The notes beneath the pieces are model-generated. The model ran no database searches. It had not been told where the DNA came from and saw nothing but the letters and a program-made list of their open reading frames with translations. From positions 1 through 23,538 of the forward strand of contig LSIB01000131.1 of assembly GCA_001556025.1 (NCBI GenBank): a stretch of DNA of 23,538 nt. The letters are read 5' to 3'. The position numbers were made by a program, and so were the translations under genes. The stretch is from Rhizobiales bacterium CCH3-A5. GTDB taxonomy: Bacteria > Pseudomonadota > Alphaproteobacteria > Rhizobiales > Beijerinckiaceae. Shown here in pieces: positions 8,485 through 15,483 of the stretch. Within the stretch, counting starts at the first letter, position 1; each line of letters starts with the position of its first letter.

Positions 8485-8961
8485 TCAACCATCCACCGGA
8501 GGGGCCACGCGCTGCCGGGCGCTCCCGCGCATCAGCACGCGATCGACGGTGAAACCGCGTTGCTCCATGACGTGACGGTCGAGACTCCAGATGTCTGACG
8601 GCTGCATCTCGATCGCGATCGAAGGCAATGCCAGTTCGAGAGCCAGATCATCCGCGAAGCGCATGAGTGACTTGACCAGAACGGTTCCCGGAAGCCGCAT
8701 CGCCGCGATTTCGGTGACCTGCAGCGTTGCGCCGCGGCCGAGCGCGCTCGCGATCCGAAACGTGAAAAGCGCATGGATGCAGCGTCGGTTGTCCTTCAAG
8801 GCGACGATGCCGCTGTCCTTGCGCCGTGCATGGATCGTGGTGCGCAGGAAGCGCCTCCACTCATCGGCGCCAACGGCCGGGTGCGACATCACCACGAGGC
8901 TGTGCGCGCGCCGGGCCTGCGCCAGCGTGACCCGCACGGCATCGAACATCATGTCGTTCAC
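8485..8961 (-). CDS. GNAT-like hypothetical protein
   Basis: This protein of about 158 residues resembles a small N-acetyltransferase fold. A strand-rich middle (SGIVALKDNRRCIHALFTFR) is followed by EIAAMRLPG, a helix (VLVKSLMRFADDLALELAL), a strand (IAIEM) and a final VMEQRGFTVDRVLM segment like the closing part of GNAT enzymes. A clear acetyl-CoA Q/R-x2-G-x-G/A loop is not obvious, so activity is unproven. The open frame runs through the opposite strand of the fnr gene, but the real start is probably GTG 8961 (GGGAG 10 bases upstream) or ATG 8952. It lies between the divergent fnr gene and hemN, behind a perfect FNR box, so a role in low-oxygen metabolism or protein modification is plausible but inferred. 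Confidence 0.7.
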   Translation of the reverse strand: MNDMMFDAVRVTLAQARRAHSLVVMSHPAVGADEWRRFLRTTIHARRKDSGIVALKDNRRCIHALFTFRIASALGRGATLQVTEIAAMRLPGTVLVKSLMRFADDLALELALPSIAIEMQPSDIWSLDRHVMEQRGFTVDRVLMRGSARQRVAPPVDG

Positions 8962-9019
8962 TGTCGTGAAGCTCCCGGTAACCCGGCGGCAACCTGACCC
9001 ACACCAACTCTCGCACGCA

Positions 9020-9033
9020 TTGATCTGAATCAA
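9020..9033. promoter_or_regulatory. Perfect FNR/FixK box between GNAT-like gene and fnr
   Basis: TTGATCTGAATCAA is a 10 of 10 consensus match, identical to the boxes at 9890 and 22380. It lies 58 bases from the GTG of the minus-strand GNAT-like gene and 84 bases before the GTG of the regulator at 9118. It could activate the former and mediate autoregulation of the latter, as is known for rhizobial fnrN genes. Confidence 0.85.
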
Positions 9034-9117
9034 ATCCGTCGGCTCACTGCGGTTGCAAGGCTTCAACCACGCATGAGAACGTAGTATCGATTCGAGCCTG
9101 ATAGCGGGGGCGCGATC

Positions 9118-9840
9118 GTGGATTGCCAATCGCCGGCCTGTGGCGTCGATCATCGACAGGCGAGCAGTTGTCTGGCGTGCAAGGTTCGCCTTGCCAGCGT
9201 CTGCGCGTCGTTGTCGGTCGACGAGCTCGAATTGCTCGAAGCCATGGCGCAGGACGCGACCTTTCCGGCCAAGTCGACGCTGTTCAGCCAGGGGCAGCCG
9301 GCCCATTCGGTCTACAACATCACCTCGGGGATCGTGCGGCTCTACAAGGTGCTGCCGGACGGCCGGCGGCAGATCGTCGGCTTCGCCCTTCCCGGCGATT
9401 TCCTCGGCCTCGCCATGCGCGACGCGTTCGGCTTCTCCGCCGATGCCATCGACGATGTCGCGGCCTGCGGTTTTTCGCGCCCTGCCTATTCGGCGCTGAT
9501 CGACGCCAAGCCGCATCTGCTCCGGCGTCTGCACCAGTTCGCGACGCATGAGCTGACGCTGGCTCAGGAGCAGATGATGCTGCTCGGGCGGCGTACGGCG
9601 GAAGAGAAGCTGATCTGCTTCCTTCTCACCATGCAGGAGCGCTGGGGCAAGATCGGCAAGCCGTCGGTGACGGTGCCATTGCCGATGAGCCGGCAGGATA
9701 TCGCCGACTTTCTCGGGCTGACGATCGAGACGGTCAGCCGGACCTTCACAAAGCTGGCGAGGGACAAGACCATCCTGATCGTGCCCGACGGGGTGCGGCT
9801 CATGAATCCGGATCGCATGGCGCTCGTCGCGGCTGCCTGA
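9118..9840 (+). CDS. fnrN: FnrN/FnrL-type oxygen-sensing transcription regulator
   Basis: This 240-residue Crp/Fnr protein has the cysteine pattern of oxygen-labile FNR: Cys18-x2-Cys21-x7-Cys29 near the N-terminus plus Cys117 in the effector domain, enough to ligate a 4Fe-4S cluster. This matches FnrN/FnrL rather than cluster-free FixK. The effector fold spans about 35-150. The C-terminal helix-turn-helix contains ETVSR (Glu204, Ser207, Arg208), the residues that read TTGAT half-sites in FNR. Without O2 the dimer should bind the boxes found across this window. GTG at 9118 is the start, with a GGGGG stretch about 9 bases upstream. The gene lies directly before the cbb3 operon, but a hairpin and a separate box lie between them. 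The fnrN symbol is by family; fnrL or aadR naming would serve as well. Confidence 0.92.
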   Translation: MDCQSPACGVDHRQASSCLACKVRLASVCASLSVDELELLEAMAQDATFPAKSTLFSQGQPAHSVYNITSGIVRLYKVLPDGRRQIVGFALPGDFLGLAMRDAFGFSADAIDDVAACGFSRPAYSALIDAKPHLLRRLHQFATHELTLAQEQMMLLGRRTAEEKLICFLLTMQERWGKIGKPSVTVPLPMSRQDIADFLGLTIETVSRTFTKLARDKTILIVPDGVRLMNPDRMALVAAA

Positions 9841-9846
9841 CCGCAA

Positions 9847-9880
9847 AGGGCCGGTCCATGCCCCTGTGCGGGGCGGCCCT
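9847..9880 (+). terminator. Hairpin after fnr, probable terminator
   Basis: AGGGCC (9847-9852) pairs with GGCCCT (9875-9880), and inside it GCCCC (9860-9864) pairs with GGGGC (9870-9874) around a 5-base loop, leaving a one-sided bulge. It starts 7 bases after the regulator's stop and ends 10 bases before the ccoN anaerobox. There is no T run, so termination strength is uncertain. Confidence 0.5.
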
Positions 9881-9889
9881 CCTACCAGC

Positions 9890-9903
9890 TTGATCTGAAT
9901 CAA
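9890..9903 (+). promoter_or_regulatory. Perfect FNR/FixK box of the cbb3 operon
   Basis: TTGATCTGAATCAA is a 10 of 10 match, 75 bases before the ccoN ATG. Centred at -41.5 it predicts a transcription start near 9938 with a weak -10 (TAGGTC, 9926-9931). Anaeroboxes in this position control fixNOQP/ccoNOQP in many alphaproteobacteria. Confidence 0.88.
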
Positions 9904-9978
9904 CGCAGGCTCTGCCGGACACGGCTAGGTCTCCTGCCCGAAACGCCAGCGAGCGGCTGGACGGGCACGGAGCAGCGC

Positions 9979-11661
9979 ATGTCCGCGACAGGTTACAACG
10001 TCAGACGCGCGACGACCGGCGAGATGGCCGGCATGACGATCGCAGCCGCGTGCGTCCTGCCCCTCGTCCTGATCGCGGGCCTGACGGAGCATGGTGGCTA
10101 CGGCTTCCATGCTGCGCTGGCGGCGCTCTCGTCCTTCGCCACGGTCTTCCTGATCGGCAACCGTCGCTTCTCGCAGGCTCCGGCGCCAGTCCCGCAGGAA
10201 ATCGACGGCAAGCCGAACTACAATATGGGCCCGGTGAAATTCGCCACGATCGCGGCGATTGTCTGGGGGATCGCCGGCTTCACGGTCGGTCTGATCATCG
10301 CCCTCCAGCTCGCCTTTCCGGCGCTGAACTTCGACCTGCCCTGGACGAGCTTCGGCCGCTTGCGGCCGCTGCATACGTCTGCGGTGATCTTCGCCTTCGG
10401 CGGCAATGTCCTGATCGCGACGTCGTTCTATGTGGTCCAGCGGACCTCTCGGGCCCGGCTGGCAGGCGATCTCTCGCCTTGGTTCGTGGTGCTCGGCTAC
10501 AATCTCTTCATCGTCATCGCCGGCACGGGCTATCTGTTCGGCATCACGCAGGGCAAGGAATACGCCGAGCCGGAGTGGTATGCCGATCTCTGGCTGACGA
10601 TCGTCTGGGTTGCCTATCTCCTGGTGTTCCTGCTGACGCTGGCCAAGCGGAAAGAGCCGCATATTTATGTGGCTAACTGGTTCTATCTCGGCTTCATCGT
10701 CACGATCGCGGTCCTGCATCTCGGCAACAACGTGGCCCTGCCGGTCTCGCTGCTGTCGCCAAAGTCCTACATCGTCTGGTCGGGCGTGCAGGACGCCATG
10801 TTCCAGTGGTGGTACGGCCACAACGCCGTCGGCTTCTTCCTCACCGCCGGCTTCCTCGCGATCATGTATTACTTCGTGCCCAAGCGCGCGAACCGGCCCG
10901 TCTACAGCTACCGGCTTTCGATCATCCACTTCTGGGCGCTGATCTTCCTCTATATCTGGGCCGGCCCTCACCATCTGCACTACACGGCCTTGCCGGACTG
11001 GGCGCAGACGCTGGGCATGACCTTCTCGATCATGCTGTGGATGCCCTCCTGGGGAGGCATGATCAACGGGCTGATGACGCTGTCCGGCGCCTGGGACAAG
11101 CTGCGCACCGACCCCGTGCTGCGCATGATGGTGGTCTCGCTCGCCTTCTACGGCATGTCGACCTTCGAAGGTCCGCTGATGTCGATCAAGGCGGTGAACT
11201 CGCTGTCGCACTACACCGACTGGACGATTGGGCATGTCCATTCGGGCGCGCTCGGCTGGGTCGCCTATATCTCGTTTGGCGCGATCTACTGCCTCGTGCC
11301 CTGGCTCTGGAACCGGCGCGAGCTCTACTCGCTGAAGCTGGTGAACTGGCATTTCTGGATCTCGACCCTCGGCATCGTCTTCTACATCACGGCGATGTGG
11401 GTCTCGGGCATCCTTCAGGGCCTGATGTGGCGCGCCTACACCTCGCTCGGCTTCCTCGAATACTCCTTCATCGAGACGGTCGAGGCGATGCACCCGTTCT
11501 ACGTCATCCGCGCGCTCGGCGGCGCGCTGTTCCTGGTCGGCGCGCTGATCATGGCCTTCAACCTCTGGATGACCATCAGGAGCGAAGTGGCCGAGGCCAA
11601 GCAGTCCGATCCTGCGCCGGGCCACCACGGCATCGCGCCGCAATTCGCTCCCGCTGGCTAA
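9979..11661 (+). CDS. ccoN: cbb3-type cytochrome c oxidase catalytic subunit I
   Basis: This 560-residue membrane protein is the O2-reducing, proton-pumping core of the high-affinity cbb3 oxidase. Ligands are visible by position. His132 (RPLHTS) and His421 fit the low-spin haem b, and His419 (in TIGHVHSG) fits high-spin haem b3. His281 (WWYGHN), His331 and His332 (GPHHLHY) fit CuB. Tyr325, six residues before His331, is the tyrosine cross-linked to a CuB histidine in cbb3 enzymes. Many hydrophobic segments span the chain. An extra N-terminal helix pair (about 18-60) resembles the longer FixN of rhizobia. GGAG lies 6 bases before the ATG. It opens the ccoNOQPGHIS cluster. The tail ([12 protein letters not shown]) is cytosolic and variable. 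Confidence 0.98.
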   Translation: MSATGYNVRRATTGEMAGMTIAAACVLPLVLIAGLTEHGGYGFHAALAALSSFATVFLIGNRRFSQAPAPVPQEIDGKPNYNMGPVKFATIAAIVWGIAGFTVGLIIALQLAFPALNFDLPWTSFGRLRPLHTSAVIFAFGGNVLIATSFYVVQRTSRARLAGDLSPWFVVLGYNLFIVIAGTGYLFGITQGKEYAEPEWYADLWLTIVWVAYLLVFLLTLAKRKEPHIYVANWFYLGFIVTIAVLHLGNNVALPVSLLSPKSYIVWSGVQDAMFQWWYGHNAVGFFLTAGFLAIMYYFVPKRANRPVYSYRLSIIHFWALIFLYIWAGPHHLHYTALPDWAQTLGMTFSIMLWMPSWGGMINGLMTLSGAWDKLRTDPVLRMMVVSLAFYGMSTFEGPLMSIKAVNSLSHYTDWTIGHVHSGALGWVAYISFGAIYCLVPWLWNRRELYSLKLVNWHFWISTLGIVFYITAMWVSGILQGLMWRAYTSLGFLEYSFIETVEAMHPFYVIRALGGALFLVGALIMAFNLWMTIRSEVAEAKQSDPAPGHHGIAPQFAPAG

Positions 11662-11672
11662 GGACCGCAACC

Positions 11673-12432
11673 ATGTCGAGCCTCGACGCCGCCGCGCCAG
11701 TCCCTCTGGTCGAAGCACAAGATCTTCGAGACCAATTCGATTATCCTGATCCTGGGCGTGCTGCTGGTCATCTCGGTCGGCGGCCTCGTCGAGATCGCGC
11801 CGCTGTTCTACCTGAAGAACACGATCGAGAAGGTCGAGGGCATGCGCCCCTATACGCCGCTCGAGCTGGCCGGGCGCGCGATCTATGTCCGCGAGGGCTG
11901 CTATCTCTGCCACAGCCAGATGATCCGGCCTCTGCGGGACGAGATCGAGCGTTACGGGCACTACTCGCTCGCTGCGGAGAGCATGTTCGACAAGCCGTTC
12001 CAGTGGGGCTCCAAGCGGACGGGGCCCGATCTCGCGCGCGTCGGCGGCAAGTATTCCGACGAATGGCATGCCGGCCATCTCGCCGACCCGCGTGCGCTGG
12101 TGCCGCAGTCGATCATGCCGGGCTATCCGTTTCTGGCCCGGACCGAACTGAAGTTCGAGGAGATTGCGAGCGAGTTGCGCGCCAATCGCGGCGGCGGCGT
12201 GCCCTACAGCGACGAGATGATCGCGCAGGCGGCCACCGACCTGAAAGCACAGGCGACGCCCGATCATCCCGGTCAGGGCGCGCTTGAGAAGCGCTATCCC
12301 AAGGTCCAGTCGCGGGATTTCGACGGCGATGCGAGCCGCATTTCCGAAGCCGATGCGCTGATCGCCTATCTCCAGGTGCTGGGGACGCTCGTCGACTTCA
12401 GGCTCTACGACGACAAAGCCAACATCCGCTGA
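11673..12432 (+). CDS. ccoO: cbb3 oxidase mono-haem subunit II, apparent 1-base frameshift near start
   Basis: CcoO is the membrane-anchored monohaem c subunit that passes electrons from CcoP to CcoN. The body contains [14 protein letters not shown] (one CxxCH haem site) and SIMPGYPFL, whose Met fits the axial ligand. An N-terminal anchor follows LWSKHKIFE. The body's frame has no ATG, GTG or TTG between the ccoN stop (11659-11661) and this anchor; the first is GTG 11758, inside the membrane helix. The well-placed ATG at 11673 is one frame off. Dropping one base in the GC-rich run 11688-11697 (for example G11694) would join ATG 11673 to LWSKHK and give about 252 residues, a normal CcoO length. 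This is a sequencing error, a real mutation or programmed frameshifting. Coordinates span the reconstructed gene. Confidence 0.88.
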
Positions 12433-12443
12433 GGAACGCCGCC

Positions 12444-12596
12444 ATGGATACCTATCACTGGCTGGCGCGCTTCGCCCAGTCCGCCGGCCTGCTCTACTTC
12501 GTCGGCCTGTTTCTCGGCGTCTGTCTTTACGCCTTCTGGCCCAGGAACCGCGCGCGCTTCGAGCAGGCGGCGCTGACGCCGCTGCAGGAGGACTGA
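12444..12596 (+). CDS. ccoQ: cbb3 oxidase small subunit CcoQ
   Basis: This 50-residue protein has one membrane helix (about 14-31, SAGLLYFVGLFLGVCLYAF) followed by a charged tail beginning WPRNRARFEQA. Both match the CcoQ/FixQ family, which stabilises the cbb3 complex, probably by keeping CcoP associated with the core. It begins 11 bases after ccoO and ends 3 bases before ccoP. Its last codons include AGGAGG, the ribosome binding site of ccoP, so the two are translationally linked. Confidence 0.95.
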   Translation: MDTYHWLARFAQSAGLLYFVGLFLGVCLYAFWPRNRARFEQAALTPLQED

Positions 12597-12599
12597 GCC

Positions 12600-13487
12600 A
12601 TGGAGCAGGTTCGCAAGGACGATCACGAGGTCGACGGCGTCACCGGCACCGCGACGACCGGTCATGAATGGGACGGCATCCGCGAACTCAACACCCCGCT
12701 GCCGCGCTGGTGGCTCACCATCTTCTACGCCACCATCGTCTGGGCCTTTGGCTACTGGGTGGTTTATCCGGCCTGGCCGCTGATCCACGGCGCGACCTCC
12801 GGCATCATCGGGTATGCGACGCGGCTCGACGTTCAGACGGATCTGGCGGCGCTGCGGGCGTTCCGCGCCACGCAGACGCAAGGGCTGGCAGAGGCCTCGC
12901 TGGAGCAGATCCGGACGGACCCGGCGCTGCTGCGCATCGCCATGGCGCAGGGCAAGGCGGCCTTCGGCGACAATTGCGCAGGCTGCCATGGCGTCGGCGG
13001 CGGCGGCGCGAAGGGCTACCCCAACCTCAACGACGACGACTGGCTCTGGGGCGGCGCGCTCGCCGCGATCCAGACCACTCTGCAGCACGGCATCCGTGTT
13101 GCGACCGACCCCGACACCCGGCAGAGCCAGATGCCGGCCTTCGGCAGGGACGGCATCCTCAAGCGCGACGAAATCGACGCGGTCGCCAGTCATGTCCGCG
13201 CGATCGCGGGGCTTTCCGTCGAGCCGAAGGCAGATCTCGTCAAGGGTCGCGCGCTGTTCGAGCAGAATTGCGCCGCCTGTCATGGTCCGGCCGGCAAAGG
13301 CAATCAGCAGCTCGGCGCGCCGAACCTGACCGATGCGATCTCGCTCTACGGCATGGATGTCGCCTCCCTCGCCGAGACGATCGGCAACGGCCGCGGCGGC
13401 GTGATGCCGGCCTGGAGATCGCGGCTCGACGCCACGACGATCAAGGCGCTGACCGTCTATGTCCATTCGCTCGGGGGAGGTCAGTAG
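12600..13487 (+). CDS. ccoP: cbb3 oxidase di-haem subunit III
   Basis: This 295-residue protein is the di-haem c entry point for electrons from soluble or membrane cytochromes. One membrane helix (about 37-57) anchors a periplasmic region with two CxxCH motifs, Cys126-Cys129-His130 and Cys224-Cys227-His228. Met178 (QSQMPAF) and Met269 (GGVMPAW) are the likely axial ligands. The N-terminal EWDGIRELNTPLPRWW is the conserved cytosolic start of CcoP/FixP. Length is normal. It starts 3 bases after ccoQ, and ccoG begins one base after its stop. Confidence 0.97.
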   Translation: MEQVRKDDHEVDGVTGTATTGHEWDGIRELNTPLPRWWLTIFYATIVWAFGYWVVYPAWPLIHGATSGIIGYATRLDVQTDLAALRAFRATQTQGLAEASLEQIRTDPALLRIAMAQGKAAFGDNCAGCHGVGGGGAKGYPNLNDDDWLWGGALAAIQTTLQHGIRVATDPDTRQSQMPAFGRDGILKRDEIDAVASHVRAIAGLSVEPKADLVKGRALFEQNCAACHGPAGKGNQQLGAPNLTDAISLYGMDVASLAETIGNGRGGVMPAWRSRLDATTIKALTVYVHSLGGGQ

Positions 13488-13488
13488 G

Positions 13489-14925
13489 GTGGACGCCGCC
13501 GGGGCCGACGATCTGCCGCTCTTTGCGGCATCGCGAAAAGTCTATCCGCAAAGCGTGTCGGGGCCGTTCCGGCGCGCCAAATGGATCATTCTCGCCCTTT
13601 GCCTCGGCGTCTACTATCTGCTGCCGTTCCTGCGCTGGGACCGCGGGCCGAACCTGCCCAACCAGGCCGTTTTGGCGGATATCGCCAATGGCCGGTTCTA
13701 TTTCTTCTTCATCGAAATCTGGCCGCAGGAGGTCTATTACTTCACCGGCCTGCTGATCCTAGCAGCCTTTATCCTGTTCCTGATGAACGCTATCGCGGGC
13801 CGGCTCTGGTGCGGTTATCTCTGCCCGCAGACGGTCTGGACCGACCTGTTCCTCGCCGTCGAGCGCGCCTTCGAGGGCGATCGGCGTGAGCGCATGAAGC
13901 GTGACGAAGCCGGCTGGAGCGTCCCGGCAGCTCTGCGCAAGGCCGGCAAGCATGCCACCTGGCTCATCATTGCCTGGTGGACCGGTGGCGCCTGGGTGCT
14001 CTATTTCGCCGATGCACCAACCTTGGTGCGCCAGCTCGCGAGCTTCACGGCCCCGCTTTCGGCCTATCTCTGGATCGCGATCCTGACGTTCACCACCTAC
14101 TCGCTCGCCGGAATCATGCGCGAGCAGGTTTGCAAGTTCATGTGCCCCTGGCCACGCATCCAGGCGGCCCTGACCGACGACGACGCGCTCAACGTGACCT
14201 ATCGCTATGACCGGGGCGAACCTCGTTCCTCGCTAAAGCAGGCCTTGCGCCTGCGCGAGCAGGGGGCGCCGGCGGGCGACTGCATCGATTGCCACCAATG
14301 CGTCGCGGTCTGCCCGACGGGGATCGACATCCGCGACGGAGCCCAGCTCGACTGCATCCAGTGCGGCCTGTGCATCGACGCCTGCGACACGGTGATGGCG
14401 AAGCTCGACCGGCCGGCCCGGCTCATTGGCTACGATACAGACGACAATGTGAGGCGCAGGATCGCCGGCCAGCCGGCCGTCTACAGGCCCGTTCGGCTGC
14501 GGACGCTGCTCTATGCCGCGCTGATCCTGCTCGTCGGCGGCGCCATGCTCTACCAGTTGGCGACGCGGCGGACGGCGGAGATATCGGTGCTGCACGAGCG
14601 CGCGCCGCTGTTCGTGCGGCTCGGCGACGGCTCGATCCGGAACGCCTATGTCGTCCGCCTGCTCAACAAGCGGCCCGATTCACGGCCCTTCGCTCTGACG
14701 GTCGCGGGGCTGCCGGGGCTCAGGATCGATGTGGTCGGCGCGACGGCGACGGCCGATCTCAGGCCGATCGTCACGGTGGAGCCCGACGCGTCCCGCGAAG
14801 TCCGCGTCCTCGTCACGGCGCCGGCCGACGTCCATCTCGACCACAGCCAGACCATCACCTTCACCGCTTCCGACCTCTTCGCCGGTGAGGTCGTCACGAC
14901 TCGCGACCATTTTCTCGCACCCTGA
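13489..14925 (+). CDS. ccoG: cbb3 assembly protein CcoG (FixG), polyferredoxin-like
   Basis: This is an integral membrane iron-sulfur protein needed for cbb3 maturation. CcoG of Rhodobacter has been shown to reduce Cu(II) to Cu(I) for assembly. Numbering from GTG 13489 gives 478 residues. The N-terminal LFAASRKVYPQSVSG signature is conserved. Several membrane helices follow (about 33-50, 84-104, 157-175, 192-210). WCGYLCPQTVW and KFMCPWPR are family cysteine motifs. Two 4Fe-4S clusters of ferredoxin type lie at Cys265/268/271/275 and Cys289/292/295/299. A further helix at 338-356 precedes an Ig-like C-terminal periplasmic domain. GTG 13489 has GGAGG 8 bases upstream. A frame extension to ATG 13459 would overlap ccoP by 29 bases and adds only unconserved residues. 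Confidence 0.95.
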   Translation: MDAAGADDLPLFAASRKVYPQSVSGPFRRAKWIILALCLGVYYLLPFLRWDRGPNLPNQAVLADIANGRFYFFFIEIWPQEVYYFTGLLILAAFILFLMNAIAGRLWCGYLCPQTVWTDLFLAVERAFEGDRRERMKRDEAGWSVPAALRKAGKHATWLIIAWWTGGAWVLYFADAPTLVRQLASFTAPLSAYLWIAILTFTTYSLAGIMREQVCKFMCPWPRIQAALTDDDALNVTYRYDRGEPRSSLKQALRLREQGAPAGDCIDCHQCVAVCPTGIDIRDGAQLDCIQCGLCIDACDTVMAKLDRPARLIGYDTDDNVRRRIAGQPAVYRPVRLRTLLYAALILLVGGAMLYQLATRRTAEISVLHERAPLFVRLGDGSIRNAYVVRLLNKRPDSRPFALTVAGLPGLRIDVVGATATADLRPIVTVEPDASREVRVLVTAPADVHLDHSQTITFTASDLFAGEVVTTRDHFLAP

Positions 14926-14933
14926 GGGGCATC

Positions 14934-15479
14934 ATGTCCTGCTGCGGAGCCTTTGCCATGCCGATCGATCTTCCTGCTCCGCAATCGCCGCCGCAGCACC
15001 CGTTCAAAGTCAGCGGCCGGATGGTGCTGTTTGCCATGGTCGCGTTCTTCGCTGTCGTCGCCGGCGTCAACGCGGTCATGATGACGGTCGCCATCCGGAC
15101 GATGCCAGGCGTTGACGTCAGGAGCGCCTATGAGGCGAGCCAGCGCTTCAACGGCGAAATCGCGCGGATGCAGGCCCAGACCGAACGGGGCTGGCGGGCG
15201 CAGGCACGGGTCTCCCGCGCGGGGAACGACGCTGTCGTGACCTTGATCCTGCGCGAGCAGGCCGGTGCGCCCGTCACCGGCCTGTCGGTCGAGGCGAGGC
15301 TGCAGCACCCGGCATCGCGGCAGGAGGATCGTCAAGCGGTCCTCGTCGAGACCGGTCCCGGAATCTACGTCGCGACCGTGACCTCCGTCCATCGCGGCGC
15401 CTGGACCCTCGCTGTGGAGGCCCGGCGCGGGAGCGAAATGCAGTTCGTGTCGCGCAGCCGCGTGATGCTGGCGGACTGA
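14934..15479 (+). CDS. ccoH: cbb3 assembly protein CcoH (FixH)
   Basis: This 181-residue protein has one membrane helix (about 29-52, within SGRMVLFAMVAFFAVVAGVN) and a periplasmic domain, as in FixH/CcoH, which is needed for stable cbb3 assembly. The motif around AYEASQRFNGEIARMQ (65-80) is characteristic of the family. An ATG at 14958 would remove the unusual start MSCCGAFA; ATG 14934 has GAGGGG just upstream and is kept. The Cys3-Cys4 pair in that extension could be chance or could bind metal. The gene starts 8 bases after ccoG and ends 4 bases before ccoI. Confidence 0.92.
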   Translation: MSCCGAFAMPIDLPAPQSPPQHPFKVSGRMVLFAMVAFFAVVAGVNAVMMTVAIRTMPGVDVRSAYEASQRFNGEIARMQAQTERGWRAQARVSRAGNDAVVTLILREQAGAPVTGLSVEARLQHPASRQEDRQAVLVETGPGIYVATVTSVHRGAWTLAVEARRGSEMQFVSRSRVMLAD

Positions 15480-15483
15480 CCCG

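Noticed and set aside
8962..9903. Upstream extension of the GNAT-like minus-strand frame through the fnr gene
   Set aside because: The extension covers the antisense of fnr and has shadow-like composition. A GTG with a ribosome binding site at 8961 gives a compact domain.
11758..11760. GTG as natural start of ccoO
   Set aside because: It would cut off the cytosolic segment and half of the membrane anchor that are plainly encoded just upstream (LWSKHKIFE).
9925..12267. Very long minus-strand open frame (780 codons) opposite ccoN and ccoO
   Set aside because: It is the GC-skewed shadow of ccoN/ccoO. Its translation is Arg/Asp/His-rich low-complexity sequence with no domain, while the plus strand shows all oxidase ligands.
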